NCBI RefSeq assembly: GCF_900009265.2
Contig: NZ_LR735018.1
Span: 398,387-462,386, forward strand
Source: Planktothrix paucivesiculata PCC 9631
Lineage (GTDB): Bacteria; Cyanobacteriota; Cyanobacteriia; Cyanobacteriales; Microcoleaceae
Direction: 5' to 3'
Length of the DNA: 64,000 nt
Part shown: positions 34,089 through 43,493 of the stretch, piece by piece
Numbering within the stretch: the stretch's first letter is position 1
Layout of the letters: each line of letters starts with the position of its first letter
The notes under the pieces: model-generated
What the model saw: the letters and a program-made list of their open reading frames with translations, nothing else
What the model was told of the DNA's origin: nothing
The model's database searches: none
Translations under genes and position numbers: made by a program

Positions 34089-36209
34089 ATGACATCATCA
34101 ATTGACTCATCAAACGTTCCCCAACAAAACTATCAGGGCATTGGCGTTCCTGACAGCAGTATCGGCTTTGTTTTGCAACGGGGGGGCGAAGAATTAATCG
34201 TCAATAAAGTCCCTGACCGCTTTACCGTCAAACTATCCTCTCCTAACACCCAAATCAAAGACTTACCCCAACCGCCGATTCCGATGCAACACGCCAGCAG
34301 TGTTCCTCCTTCTTTGGAGGAGGTACAAGTTGCATCTAATCAACTCGATGAAGCGATGAAATTAGCGCGGAATTCTGACAATATTGCCTTTGCTAGTCAT
34401 GTTTACCAACTCGATAACGATCCTAGCTCCGTTGTCTATTTAACTAATCAGCTTACCATTCAGTTTAAAGAAGAAATTGAACCCTCAATCCGCGAGTCCA
34501 TTGCTTCAGAATTTGGATTAAAAGAGTTAAAACCCATCGATAGTTTATCGAATGCGTTTGTTTATGAAATGACGGCTAACTCCTCTGAGAATCCTCTGAA
34601 AATCACTAATCGTTTAACCCGTAATCCTCAAGTTTTACTGGCTGAACCCAATATTGTGATTAGAAGTCAGCCCTATTATGTTCCTCGGGATTCTTTATAT
34701 AGTAAACAATGGTATCTCAACCATAATGGGGGCAACCAACTCGCCCCCGGTTCCCATATTTCTAGTGAAAAAGCCTGGGATATTACCCGGGGCGTTCGTT
34801 CTGTGGTGGTGGCTATTAGTGATGATTCTGTAGACATCAATCACCCGGATTTCCAAGGCGTCGGCAAAATTGTTGCCCCTTTAGACTTAAAAGGTCGAGA
34901 TAGTATTCCCCTTCCAGACGCGCCTACCGATAATCATGGAACGGCCTGTGCGGGGGTGGCAGTAGCTGAAGAAAACGGCGCTGGAATTGTCGGAGTGGCT
35001 CCCGGTTGTGCCCTAATGCCGATTCGGACAACGGGATTTTTAGACGATGAATCGGTGGAACAGATTTTTAATTGGGCGATTAATAAGGGAGCATCGGTAA
35101 TTTCCTGTAGTTGGGGGGCTAGTGCGATTTATTTTCCCCTCTCAGCCCGACAAAAAGCAGCGATTAGTAAAGCCGTAACCCAAGGCCGTAAGGGTAAAGG
35201 CTGTGTAGTGGTTTTTGCCGCTGGAAACGCGAACCGTCCGGTGAATGGAATGCTCGATGAATCCGGTTGGCCAAATGATATTATTAGCGGTCGGGTGAAA
35301 TGGTTGGCAGGATTTGCGGTTCACCCCGATGTGATTACGGTTTCTGCTTCTAATAGTTTAGGCAAGAAATCTGCTTATAGTAACTGGGGAGTTGGGGTTT
35401 CGGTCTGCGCTCCCAGTAATAATGCTCCTCCGGGGATGTGGTTACAGGAAACGGGCTATATTGGTACGCCGCCAGTCCTCAAGGGAACCTTACCCGGTTT
35501 GGGGGTGTTTACCACTGACCGTATGGGGGCTGCGGGTTATGATCAATCGGAGTTTACCGCCTATTTTGGAGGAACTTCTAGTGCGACTCCAGTGGTGGCT
35601 GGGGTGGCGGCTTTAGTATTATCGGTGAATCCGACCTTAACGGCTCAAGAAGTTCGTCGAATTCTTGAACAAAGTGCGGATAAAATAGTGGATTCCGATC
35701 CCGATCCTCAGTTGGGAATTCGGATGGGAAATTATGATAAAAATGGCTATTCTCAATGGTTTGGCTATGGCAAAGTAAATGCGTTTAAAGCGGTGCAAAT
35801 GGCACAGAATAGACGCATGGTTCAGCAACAAATTTCTCGCAATATTTCCAAGGAAAATACTCAAAGTGTGGCGATTCCTGATAATAACCCGAATGGGGTT
35901 AGTAGTTTAATTGCGATTACAGAAACCAGTCCGATTCAGGATATTCAGGTGACGGTTGAGATTGAACATAGTTTTTTAGGAGATATCGAGGTTTGGTTAG
36001 TTGCACCCGATGGAGATCAGGTATTACTCCAAAATCGAACGTTAGGGGTTAAAACTCAGTTGAAAACGACCTATAACTTACAAAACACCCTCTATTTGAG
36101 ACAATTTATTAATGTCTCCGCCCAAGGAAATTGGCAGTTAAAAGTTATCGATGCTATTCCTGAGAATACGGGAACTCTCAAATACTGGAAACTGGATTTA
36201 GGGTTATAA
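34089..36209 (+). CDS. Subtilisin-like serine protease with P domain
   Basis: A 706-aa S8 peptidase of the kexin-like or calcium-dependent cyanobacterial type. I start at the ATG 34089 (MTSSIDSS), which has an aaggag ribosome site; an upstream TTG in frame is unlikely. An N-terminal prodomain-like region (1-200) is followed by the catalytic domain with Asp245 (VVVAISDDS), His283 (DNHGTACAG), Asn380 (AAGN) and Ser497 (GGTSSATP). Residues about 590-706 form a proprotein-convertase P domain (FLGDIEVWLVAPDG, GNWQLKVID). No signal peptide is visible; relatives such as PrcA act inside the cell. Confidence 0.93.
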   Translation: MTSSIDSSNVPQQNYQGIGVPDSSIGFVLQRGGEELIVNKVPDRFTVKLSSPNTQIKDLPQPPIPMQHASSVPPSLEEVQVASNQLDEAMKLARNSDNIAFASHVYQLDNDPSSVVYLTNQLTIQFKEEIEPSIRESIASEFGLKELKPIDSLSNAFVYEMTANSSENPLKITNRLTRNPQVLLAEPNIVIRSQPYYVPRDSLYSKQWYLNHNGGNQLAPGSHISSEKAWDITRGVRSVVVAISDDSVDINHPDFQGVGKIVAPLDLKGRDSIPLPDAPTDNHGTACAGVAVAEENGAGIVGVAPGCALMPIRTTGFLDDESVEQIFNWAINKGASVISCSWGASAIYFPLSARQKAAISKAVTQGRKGKGCVVVFAAGNANRPVNGMLDESGWPNDIISGRVKWLAGFAVHPDVITVSASNSLGKKSAYSNWGVGVSVCAPSNNAPPGMWLQETGYIGTPPVLKGTLPGLGVFTTDRMGAAGYDQSEFTAYFGGTSSATPVVAGVAALVLSVNPTLTAQEVRRILEQSADKIVDSDPDPQLGIRMGNYDKNGYSQWFGYGKVNAFKAVQMAQNRRMVQQQISRNISKENTQSVAIPDNNPNGVSSLIAITETSPIQDIQVTVEIEHSFLGDIEVWLVAPDGDQVLLQNRTLGVKTQLKTTYNLQNTLYLRQFINVSAQGNWQLKVIDAIPENTGTLKYWKLDLGL

Positions 36210-36332
36210 TTCAAAGACTATGCCGCCAGAAACCGGGTTTGTGAGAAATAGAGCTTTTAGCCATTTTCTCCTTAAAATTGGGTTTCAAGGGAAGCTAGAA
36301 TAAAGAGAATCGACCTCAAACTGTCATTGTCT

Positions 36333-36782
36333 ATGTCCCTTAATCTGATCTCAACAGAGTTGTTTGTGGTGGTTGTCGTGCGTTCTGACAACCGCTTTTT
36401 ATTGATTCAGGAGGTCAAGAGAAACAGTCCCTGGTACTTTCCAGGCGGACGAGTGGAACCGGATGAAACCTTTACTGCTGCGGCTCAACGGGAAACCCTA
36501 GAAGAAGCGGGAATTCCTATTATCCTGGAAGGGATTTTGAGAATTCAGCATCTTCCCCATCCGAGGGAAAAGTCCCGTCTGGGAGTCTTTTTTTTGGCCC
36601 GTCCTGAAGGTAATACTCAACCCAAAAGTCAACCAGATCAAGAAAGTCTAGGCGCGAAATGGTTTACCTTAAAGGAATTAGAAGAATTACCCTTAAGATC
36701 TGAATTTGTAAAAACGATTATTTCTGAAGTTTTAACCCAGGTAGAAGTTTATCCTTTACAGTTAATTATGTCCCAGAATTAG
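36333..36782 (+). CDS. Nudix hydrolase
   Basis: A 149-aa Nudix protein. The full Nudix box GGRVEPDET...RETLEEAGI is canonical (G-x5-E-x7-RE-x2-EE-x-G). The start is taken at ATG 36333 (MSLNLISTE) rather than the TTG two codons upstream. Its substrate is not evident; the small, single-domain form suggests house-cleaning of modified nucleotides or a dinucleoside polyphosphate. It is not similar to the other Nudix protein in the window beyond the box. Upstream at 36228-36240 there is a partial copy of the 15-bp palindrome. Confidence 0.9.
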   Translation: MSLNLISTELFVVVVVRSDNRFLLIQEVKRNSPWYFPGGRVEPDETFTAAAQRETLEEAGIPIILEGILRIQHLPHPREKSRLGVFFLARPEGNTQPKSQPDQESLGAKWFTLKELEELPLRSEFVKTIISEVLTQVEVYPLQLIMSQN

Positions 36783-36851
36783 GGAGTTAATAGAACTATA
36801 ATTCAACTGACTTCTTCATCTAAAGATTCAATTTTGTAAGTCAAAAAACCT

Positions 36852-37733
36852 TTAACTATCGGCTTCTTTATAGGCTCGAATCATGGCTTGTGTACCTTGA
36901 TTTTCACCGAATCCTTGATCTAATTCTTTGACCATTTTAAATAATTGATCCGCTAATTCTATCCCGGGTAAAGCGGGATCACAATTGAGGGTTTCTTGAA
37001 CAATTCTGAGGTCTTTGAGGATATGTTTAATCATAAAGCCCGGTTCAAAATCACCCTCGGCAACTTTTAATCCTAAATTCGATAAAGCCCAAGATCCGGC
37101 GGCTCCGGTACTGCAAATTTCTACGACTAAATTAGGATCAATACCTTGTTTTTTTGCTAATAATAGGGCTTCACAAATACCCACCATATTTAAAGAAGCC
37201 AAAACTTGATTACATAATTTTACCCCTTGACCACTGCCAACTTTTCCACAATAACGAATTGTTTTTCCCATGGTTTCTAATAGGGGTTTTACCGTTTCAA
37301 AGGTGTTTTGATCCCCTCCGACCATAATAGTTAATGTGCCGTTTTTGGCTCCAATATCACCACCGGAAACCGGAGCATCTAAGAATTGAATTTCATGGGA
37401 TTCAAGCTGTTGGGAAATGCGACGGGCAGCTTCTGAACCAATGGTACTAAAATCAATCACAATAGCCCCAGGTTTAGCAAAATTAATCACACCTTTTTCG
37501 CCTAATATCACGGCATTAACGTCAGGAATATCCCCCACACAGGTACAAATAATATCAACATCCGTAACGGCTTTTTGAATAGAAGAAACAATATTAGCAC
37601 CCGCTTCCGATGCTATTTTAACACCGGGGCGATCGCTCGTTCGATTCCAAGCCTTAACAGAATATCCCGATGCTGCGAGGTTGGCACTCATGGGGCCACC
37701 CATGACCCCTAAACCTAAAAATGCTGTTTTCAT
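36852..37733 (-). CDS. NAD(P)-dependent beta-hydroxyacid dehydrogenase-like protein
   Basis: A 293-aa 3-hydroxyisobutyrate dehydrogenase-family protein, likely a glyoxylate/succinic semialdehyde reductase. It has the Rossmann GLGVMGGPMSANL (7-19), the substrate motif DAPVSGGDIGAKNG (about 118-131), the catalytic Lys in GSGQGVKLCNQ and a dimeric helical C-terminal domain. It probably detoxifies semialdehydes or glyoxylate in the cytosol. It is monocistronic, convergent with the Nudix gene. Confidence 0.9.
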   Translation of the reverse strand: MKTAFLGLGVMGGPMSANLAASGYSVKAWNRTSDRPGVKIASEAGANIVSSIQKAVTDVDIICTCVGDIPDVNAVILGEKGVINFAKPGAIVIDFSTIGSEAARRISQQLESHEIQFLDAPVSGGDIGAKNGTLTIMVGGDQNTFETVKPLLETMGKTIRYCGKVGSGQGVKLCNQVLASLNMVGICEALLLAKKQGIDPNLVVEICSTGAAGSWALSNLGLKVAEGDFEPGFMIKHILKDLRIVQETLNCDPALPGIELADQLFKMVKELDQGFGENQGTQAMIRAYKEADS

Positions 37734-38054
37734 GATCTCACTAATATAACATCAACAAGCCAAAATTCAAAATTTTGTTCTTGGGAAATAGCGATCACGG
37801 CTTGATGAATATTTTTCGACTTGTTTGAGTTTGGTGACAATATTGATCGAGCCGTTGACCCGACCCAATCACGCTTGATAAACCGCCTTCCTCCGGTCGT
37901 ATAAATATTATAGGGGAATTGTCCCTAACCAGTGCTATTCTGTTCAGGAGTTAATATAGTAAATTGAGGGGGTTAACCAACTACTCCCCATAAAAGTCAA
38001 GCCATAATAAGATATCAATAATTTAAGTTTAGTATATAAGGTTTATTGGTAAAA
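37734..38054. other. 321-bp intergenic region, no gene
   Basis: Divergent promoter region between the dehydrogenase-like gene (minus) and the HD-domain gene (plus). It contains no ORF with coding character, no RNA gene and only a short imperfect repeat near 37912-37930 (aggggaattgtccct). I see no clear -35/-10 pair. Confidence 0.5.
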
Positions 38055-39419
38055 ATGGGTATGAACACCGATTACAATCAACAGTGCTTAGAAAAGCTAA
38101 TTTGGGCGATGCAAAAGCTCAATATTGATATGGATTATACAGAACTGCCTAAAATAGCAGAACTGATTGTACAAACAATGACCGGGCCTTGGCGCTATTT
38201 TCACACCCCCAATCATATTTTTGAGGTAGGGGGGGAAGATGACCCGATTGAGGTTTTAGCGGCCTTATTCCATGATGTTGTCTATGTGCAGGTGGATCAG
38301 AGTGTTAATTTTAATTTAACCTATTATATTGCTCCTTTTGTGCGACAAGTGGAGGTACATTTAGTCATCCGTGATGCTCAGGAATTACCCCAGGATCAGA
38401 TCTTTGAAATGGTCAGACAAATTTTTGATTTTGTTCCCGGTCAAACCCTATCTCCGATGACGGGACAGAATGAGTTTTTAAGTGCATTAGTCGCGGGTAA
38501 AGTATTAGAAGATTTGTTATCTTTAGAATTATTAGTACAAGTAGTAGCTTGTATTGAAGCGACGATTCCCTTTAGAACCAAAACACAATTAGGAACTAAT
38601 AGTGATATTTTATATAAACGCTTAAAGGATGTTTGTGAACGGTTTGATTTAAAATTAACTGATGAGGATTTAATCGAAACCATTAAACGTTCTGTGAGAC
38701 TTTCTAATCGAGATGTGGGAAGTTTTGCCCATGAAAGTGCAGCAAAATTTTTAGATAATACCTGGAATTTATTACCCGAAACCAATCATTATCTCAAAAA
38801 TTCTAGTTCCTATACCATTAATCAATATCGGACAGCTTTGCAAAAAATGGAAGGGTTTATGAATTTTATTAAACCCGAAATTATCTTTCATCAATTTAGA
38901 GAATATCCCGATGATATCACCTATAATAATCTAGTCTTGATGGCGAGAAAAAATATTGAGGTGGGGCGGCTTTATTTGGTGAGTAAATTATTTACAATTG
39001 CCTTTTTAGAAGCGCTATCCTTACGATTTGGGCGAGTGATTCCGGTTTCCACTTTAATGGGTGAAATGCCATCGGAAGGATTTTCTGCGGTTTCTTTAGT
39101 GGATTTTCTGCCCCCTATTCCCCACCCACACCAACCGACAACGGACTTAGAAAAACTGGTTTTAACGTTATTAGATGAGGGACGCACCCAAAGTTCATCC
39201 TATGATATTAAAAATTCACCCTTAACGACTTATATGGTCAAATGTTTAGGGTTTGATGAAATTATCCATCAACGCAACCGCGCCCAGGAATTTTTTCAAG
39301 AGAAAATTGGCCATGAAGAATTTTTGGCGGGTTTTGACACGGATGTTAAAAACGCTGTCACCGATGGAATTGTTCAATTATTTGATTCTCGGAAAGCTGC
39401 CCTTTGTCAATCTTTATAA
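38055..39419 (+). CDS. HD-like phosphohydrolase-type protein of unknown function
   Basis: A 454-aa protein. I use the ATG at 38055 (MGMNTDYNQQ); the TTG three codons upstream is weaker. The N-terminal part has HD-domain-like metal ligands: RYFHTPNHIFE (His50, His54) and AALFHDVVYV (His73-Asp74). The sequence after about residue 150 is helical without recognisable motifs. It resembles the predicted metal-dependent HD hydrolases of cyanobacteria in its first part, but the length is about twice that of simple members. No known substrate. Confidence 0.72.
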   Translation: MGMNTDYNQQCLEKLIWAMQKLNIDMDYTELPKIAELIVQTMTGPWRYFHTPNHIFEVGGEDDPIEVLAALFHDVVYVQVDQSVNFNLTYYIAPFVRQVEVHLVIRDAQELPQDQIFEMVRQIFDFVPGQTLSPMTGQNEFLSALVAGKVLEDLLSLELLVQVVACIEATIPFRTKTQLGTNSDILYKRLKDVCERFDLKLTDEDLIETIKRSVRLSNRDVGSFAHESAAKFLDNTWNLLPETNHYLKNSSSYTINQYRTALQKMEGFMNFIKPEIIFHQFREYPDDITYNNLVLMARKNIEVGRLYLVSKLFTIAFLEALSLRFGRVIPVSTLMGEMPSEGFSAVSLVDFLPPIPHPHQPTTDLEKLVLTLLDEGRTQSSSYDIKNSPLTTYMVKCLGFDEIIHQRNRAQEFFQEKIGHEEFLAGFDTDVKNAVTDGIVQLFDSRKAALCQSL

Positions 39420-39423
39420 GATG

Positions 39424-39455
39424 GAATTACGAATTACGAATTACGAATTACGAAT
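39424..39455. repeat. gaattac heptamer repeat
   Basis: Four full tandem copies of gaattac plus a partial one, four bases after the HD-protein stop. Another member of the short tandem repeat class in the window. Confidence 0.75.
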
Positions 39456-39504
39456 GGGTAATACTTCGACTTCGCTCAGTAACAGGGTAATGGGGCTTTA
39501 TTTT

Positions 39505-40608
39505 TTATTTATTGGGAGAAGGTTTTGAGGTGTTTTCAATCATTTTCACAATCCCAATTCCGCCAAAATAAAGCCCTAATATAGCGCCAGCTAATAAACT
39601 TTGGGTGAGGGGGTCAGTAGATGGGGTTAACACGGCCCCTAATACGGCTCCTCCTAAAATAACATATCGCCAACCGGATAACATTTGCTGGGAAGATACG
39701 ATTTTTAATCCGCCTAAAATGGCTTGAATCACGGGAATTTGAAAGGCGATTCCCGTACAAAATAATAGGACTAAAACAAATTCAAAGTATTTTTCAATGG
39801 AAAAGAATTGTTCAACTACATCCGCGCCATAACTAACAAAAAAGTTCAATGCGGCTGGAATTAAGGCAATATAAGCAAAGCCTAAACCCAATAAAAATAA
39901 TACACTTGAACCCAATAAAGTCGGGACTAATAAACGGCGTTCTTTTCGCGTTAATCCTGGTAAAACGAACATGGTAATTTGATATAAAATAAACGGAGTT
40001 GCGACGACTAACCCACTATAACCCGCTACTTTTAAGGAAACAAAGAAATATTCTCCGGGGGCGAGTTGAACAAATTTAATCCCCGATGCGGGACGTTGTA
40101 ATAACTGCACAATCGGATTAACAAAAGCAAAGCAACCAATAATCCCAATAAAAACCGCAATGAGAGAATAAAAAATTCGTTGTCTTAATTCCTCTAAATG
40201 GTCGAAAAACCCCATCTCAACTTCATCGGGAATTTCATCCGCTTCATCTGTTGTAGTTGTAGGGACAGGAAGATAAAACTGAGGTGGGGAGATTTGGGGT
40301 TCAGAGGATAACTGATTTTCCTTTTCTTCTTCCAATTCAGTTATCGAGTCCGAAGATATCAAATTAATATTATCTACTGCGATAGATTCGGCGGAATTTC
40401 CAATTTCCTCACCTTCAATATCTGACTGCAAAGATTCAGAAACCGACTCAACCCCATCAATCACCGATGAGTTAATATCCTGAGAAATAGCATCAAGATT
40501 AGAGACAGCAGAGGGAGAGTTAGGAGAATTTTGTTCGGGATTTTCCGGTAAAACGGGGTTTAAGTTAGAGTTAGATTCCGGTGTCTCCGAATTTGAGGGA
40601 GGCGTCAT
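39505..40608 (-). CDS. tatC: Sec-independent translocase TatC with acidic N-terminal extension
   Basis: A 367-aa protein. Residues 132-360 are a normal TatC core ([14 protein letters not shown], six membrane segments, [12 protein letters not shown], ending [10 protein letters not shown]) that binds twin-arginine signal peptides. The 131-residue N-terminal extension is Ser/Asn/Glu-rich and acidic, with no membrane segment, so it would lie on the cytosolic side. Most TatC proteins lack it. An internal ATG at 40215 would give a standard TatC, but no ribosome-binding sequence precedes it, so I keep the long form. No tatA/B gene is nearby. Confidence 0.9.
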   Translation of the reverse strand: MTPPSNSETPESNSNLNPVLPENPEQNSPNSPSAVSNLDAISQDINSSVIDGVESVSESLQSDIEGEEIGNSAESIAVDNINLISSDSITELEEEKENQLSSEPQISPPQFYLPVPTTTTDEADEIPDEVEMGFFDHLEELRQRIFYSLIAVFIGIIGCFAFVNPIVQLLQRPASGIKFVQLAPGEYFFVSLKVAGYSGLVVATPFILYQITMFVLPGLTRKERRLLVPTLLGSSVLFLLGLGFAYIALIPAALNFFVSYGADVVEQFFSIEKYFEFVLVLLFCTGIAFQIPVIQAILGGLKIVSSQQMLSGWRYVILGGAVLGAVLTPSTDPLTQSLLAGAILGLYFGGIGIVKMIENTSKPSPNK

Positions 40609-40812
40609 AATTACCAGTAAGCGTTAAACTAGGGTTAAAAACCGCCCATTCTCAAGGGACGGGATTTTTGAAAACTCATGATCAATGTTTAGTCAACATC
40701 TATTCTACTTCAAGATTTAGACGTTAGATTAGATGGGACAACCACCAGGCGCAAATCGAGATAAAAAAAGGATTGATATTAATTCCCCCATTGTTTTGTC
40801 ATCTTCAATCTT

Positions 40813-42315
40813 ATGAAAAGAATACAACGTTATCGCCTGCTATTTTTAGATATTTTAAAGGATTTAGGTTCTGCTTTGACGAATCCTAGGATTTACAAAC
40901 CCCTGGGACGAACCCTACCGATAGTTCTATTCAGTTTAGTTGTGATTGGACTTTGGGGGTCGAGTCTCGTCAATTGGGAGAAATTGTCCTTTGGTCGTCC
41001 GGTTTTGAGTGAACCCGTCCCACTTTCCCAAGAACAATTAATTCGCAGTATTAACGGCAATAATCCCATTACCACGATGGAAAAAAAATGGGAATTGGAC
41101 TATGAAACCTATTTTAGTCGGAATTTAACCGATAGTAAACTTCAAGCTCCCGATATTGCCAAGATTTTAACAGAAATTAGCCAAAAAACCCAAACCCAAC
41201 ACGCCGTTCTCTGGGTGGTTCCCGAACCCATAGGATTAGTGTTAGCTTTAATTACCCCCGGAAAAGAACCTTTAGGTTTAATTCAACCCAATGTTAAAAC
41301 CGAAACATTAAAAGCTGAAGCCATCAATTTATATCAGGAAATCACCAATCCTCGAAACTTACAAAGTCGATCTTATTTAGAATCATCTCAACGACTTTAT
41401 GATCTGATTATTAAGCCCTTTGAAGCCGAATTAAAAGCCGCAAAAATTGATACAATCTTGTTTTGTTTGGGTCAGGGATTAAGAACACTCCCCCTCGCAG
41501 TTTTACATGATGGAGAACGGTTTTTAATTGAAAAATATGCCCTGACTCGAATTCCGGCTTTTAATTTGATGAATCTCGATTATGAAAGCCTAAAAGATGC
41601 TCTAGTTTTAGCCATGGGAGCCTCGGAATTTCAAGATAAAAATCCCTTACCTGCGGTTCCTTTTGAGTTATCTACAATTGTTAACTCCGATGGAATGAAT
41701 GGGGTCATCTTTCCGATTGGAAATCAGGATAATTCAGGACAGTGGCCAGGACAATCTTTTCTGAATCAAAAGTTTACAGTAGATCGTTTAAGAAGTCTAT
41801 TATCCTTCAGTCCCTATAGAATTATTCATCTAGCGACCCATGCGGAATTTAAACCCGGAAAACCCGGAAACTCCTATATTCAATTTTGGAATGAACAGCT
41901 AAAACTCGATCAAATGGGTCAGTTTAACTGGAAAAATCCTCAGATTGAATTATTAGTTTTAAGTGCTTGTAAAACCGCCGTTGGGGATACGGAGGCGGAA
42001 TTGGGATTTGCGGGATTAGCGTTTCAGTCCGGGGTTAAAACAGCTTTAGCAAGTTTATGGTATGTTAGCGACACGGGAACTTTAGCCTTAATGACCGAGT
42101 TTTATCAACAATTAAAAACCACTGCTACTAAAGCCCAAGCCCTACAACAAACTCAAATTGAAATGTTAAAAGGAAATGTCCGTTTACAACGGGGAGAATT
42201 ATTATCATCCCGGGGTGAACTTGCTTTACCACCGGAAATTGTACAACAGGGAAATGATAATCTTTCCCATCCCTATTATTGGGCGGCATTTACATTAATT
42301 GGTAGTCCTTGGTAG
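40813..42315 (+). CDS. Membrane-anchored CHAT-domain protease-like protein
   Basis: A 500-aa protein. It has one membrane segment at about 35-53 (LPIVLFSLVVIGLWGS), a connecting region, and a CHAT (caspase-like) domain from about 200 to the end. The dyad is His343 in IIHLATHAEF and Cys386 in LVLSACKTAVGD. Many cyanobacterial CHAT proteins carry TPR arrays; none is visible here, and no typical caspase-system partner lies beside it. The usual inference is a peptidase or a scaffold acting on the cytosolic or periplasmic face; the membrane orientation cannot be decided. Confidence 0.87.
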   Translation: MKRIQRYRLLFLDILKDLGSALTNPRIYKPLGRTLPIVLFSLVVIGLWGSSLVNWEKLSFGRPVLSEPVPLSQEQLIRSINGNNPITTMEKKWELDYETYFSRNLTDSKLQAPDIAKILTEISQKTQTQHAVLWVVPEPIGLVLALITPGKEPLGLIQPNVKTETLKAEAINLYQEITNPRNLQSRSYLESSQRLYDLIIKPFEAELKAAKIDTILFCLGQGLRTLPLAVLHDGERFLIEKYALTRIPAFNLMNLDYESLKDALVLAMGASEFQDKNPLPAVPFELSTIVNSDGMNGVIFPIGNQDNSGQWPGQSFLNQKFTVDRLRSLLSFSPYRIIHLATHAEFKPGKPGNSYIQFWNEQLKLDQMGQFNWKNPQIELLVLSACKTAVGDTEAELGFAGLAFQSGVKTALASLWYVSDTGTLALMTEFYQQLKTTATKAQALQQTQIEMLKGNVRLQRGELLSSRGELALPPEIVQQGNDNLSHPYYWAAFTLIGSPW

Positions 42316-42383
42316 GATCGGAAAATATTAATTTTGCCCGAATTAGGTTAAGGTAAGTTAGGTCAATACTATCACCCTAAACT

Positions 42384-43025
42384 ATGCCTAGAACTGTATG
42401 GATAGCCCGCCATGGCAATCGGATCGATTTTGTCAATCCCGCCTGGTTTGATACCGCCCAACGACCCTACGACCCCCATTTATCCGAGGATGGTCAAATT
42501 CAAGCCCAACAATTAGCAAATCGTTTAGTGGGGGAAGGAATTACTCAAATTATTGCTTCTCCCTTTTTAAGAACTGTACAAACCGCCCATGCAGTGGCTA
42601 AAAAATTAGATTTACCCCTCAAATTAGATTGGGGTTTAGGAGAATGGTTAAACCCAGAATGGATGAGTTGTCCCGAAACATTATCCCCAGAATTTTTAGC
42701 TAAAAAATTCCCTAAAATTGATTTATCCCATCCTCTGGGAGTTCCTAATTATCCTGAAACTTGGAAAGATTGTTTACAACGAACGGCTGAAACTTCCCAA
42801 CGTTTAGTTAACAAGTTTCCCGAAGATAATTTATTATTGGTAGGACATGGTGCTTCGGTATTAGGAACAGCCATGGGATTGATTCCCACCTTACAAGAAA
42901 TGGATATTAAAGCCTCCCTTTGTTGTTTAGTTAAAATTGTTAAAAATGGAGAGGAATGGAAGTTAGAACTCAATGGAGATACCTCCCATCTGACGGCATT
43001 AGAAACGGTTATTCGGTTTAATTGA
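42384..43025 (+). CDS. Histidine phosphatase-family protein
   Basis: A 213-aa protein of the phosphoglycerate-mutase-like superfamily. The catalytic motif is ARHGNR (Arg9-His10-Gly11) and the second His lies in LLVGHGAS. The sequence after the first motif (IDFVNPAWFDT, RPYDPHLSEDG) resembles the UBASH3/TFIIIC-tau55 branch rather than metabolic mutases. The substrate is unknown. It begins 68 bp after the CHAT gene on the same strand and may share its transcript. Confidence 0.9.
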   Translation: MPRTVWIARHGNRIDFVNPAWFDTAQRPYDPHLSEDGQIQAQQLANRLVGEGITQIIASPFLRTVQTAHAVAKKLDLPLKLDWGLGEWLNPEWMSCPETLSPEFLAKKFPKIDLSHPLGVPNYPETWKDCLQRTAETSQRLVNKFPEDNLLLVGHGASVLGTAMGLIPTLQEMDIKASLCCLVKIVKNGEEWKLELNGDTSHLTALETVIRFN

Positions 43026-43042
43026 AAGCGCTATTTAAAAAA

Positions 43043-43091
43043 GAAAGGAAATTTAATCTTCCTAATTTGAGGATGATTTTAACTTCCTTTC
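43043..43091. terminator. Hairpin between convergent genes
   Basis: gaaaggaa (43043-43050) and ttcctttc (43084-43091) form an 8-bp stem around a 33-nt AT-rich loop. It separates the phosphatase gene from the convergent small secreted protein gene. Weak evidence, given the long loop. Confidence 0.4.
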
Positions 43092-43101
43092 CCGTAATAT
43101 T

Positions 43102-43377
43102 TTATGATGAAATTGGTTTTGTTAAATGGCTACAATCCGCATCATTCACAATTGTGGAATTAATCCGGGCGGGTTGAACTTCAACACCGTCAGGGAGGGG
43201 GCGATTTTCGGGATGGAAAACGACTTTTTTACAGACGACTTGGCTACTTCCAACGGCAGCATAATCCCAAACGTACACCACTGAGTCGGGGGAGGTGGCA
43301 TTAGCAGAAGGAATCACCCAGGAACTCAGCAAAACTATTTGCAAAGCCACTAAAGCTGCAATCACAAACTTTAGCAT
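43102..43377 (-). CDS. Small exported hypothetical protein
   Basis: A 91-aa protein with a clear signal peptide (1-27, ending SANA-T). The mature part of about 64 residues contains two Cys (VVCKK and DADCSH) that may form a disulphide. I recognise no family. The small size, signal peptide and position near the iron-permease operon suggest a periplasmic protein of unknown role. The upstream gap to the FTR1 gene is 116 bp. Confidence 0.6.
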   Translation of the reverse strand: MLKFVIAALVALQIVLLSSWVIPSANATSPDSVVYVWDYAAVGSSQVVCKKVVFHPENRPLPDGVEVQPARINSTIVNDADCSHLTKPISS

Positions 43378-43493
43378 AACTTACTCTTGGTTGATAAATT
43401 GATGACTATTGTTAGTATACCCAATATTACCCAGGGATCAAACAATCGAGCAATTTTTTAACCCCATGGGTAATCGCGCCATTTAAAATTATA

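Noticed and set aside
39505-40215. Internal ATG at 40215 as the real tatC start
   Set aside because: No ribosome-binding sequence precedes it, and the upstream frame is open with plausible coding composition, so the long form is kept, with a note.
40813-43025. Defence island built on the CHAT protein
   Set aside because: No gasdermin-like, nuclease or other defence effector gene lies beside it; the neighbours are TatC and a phosphatase.
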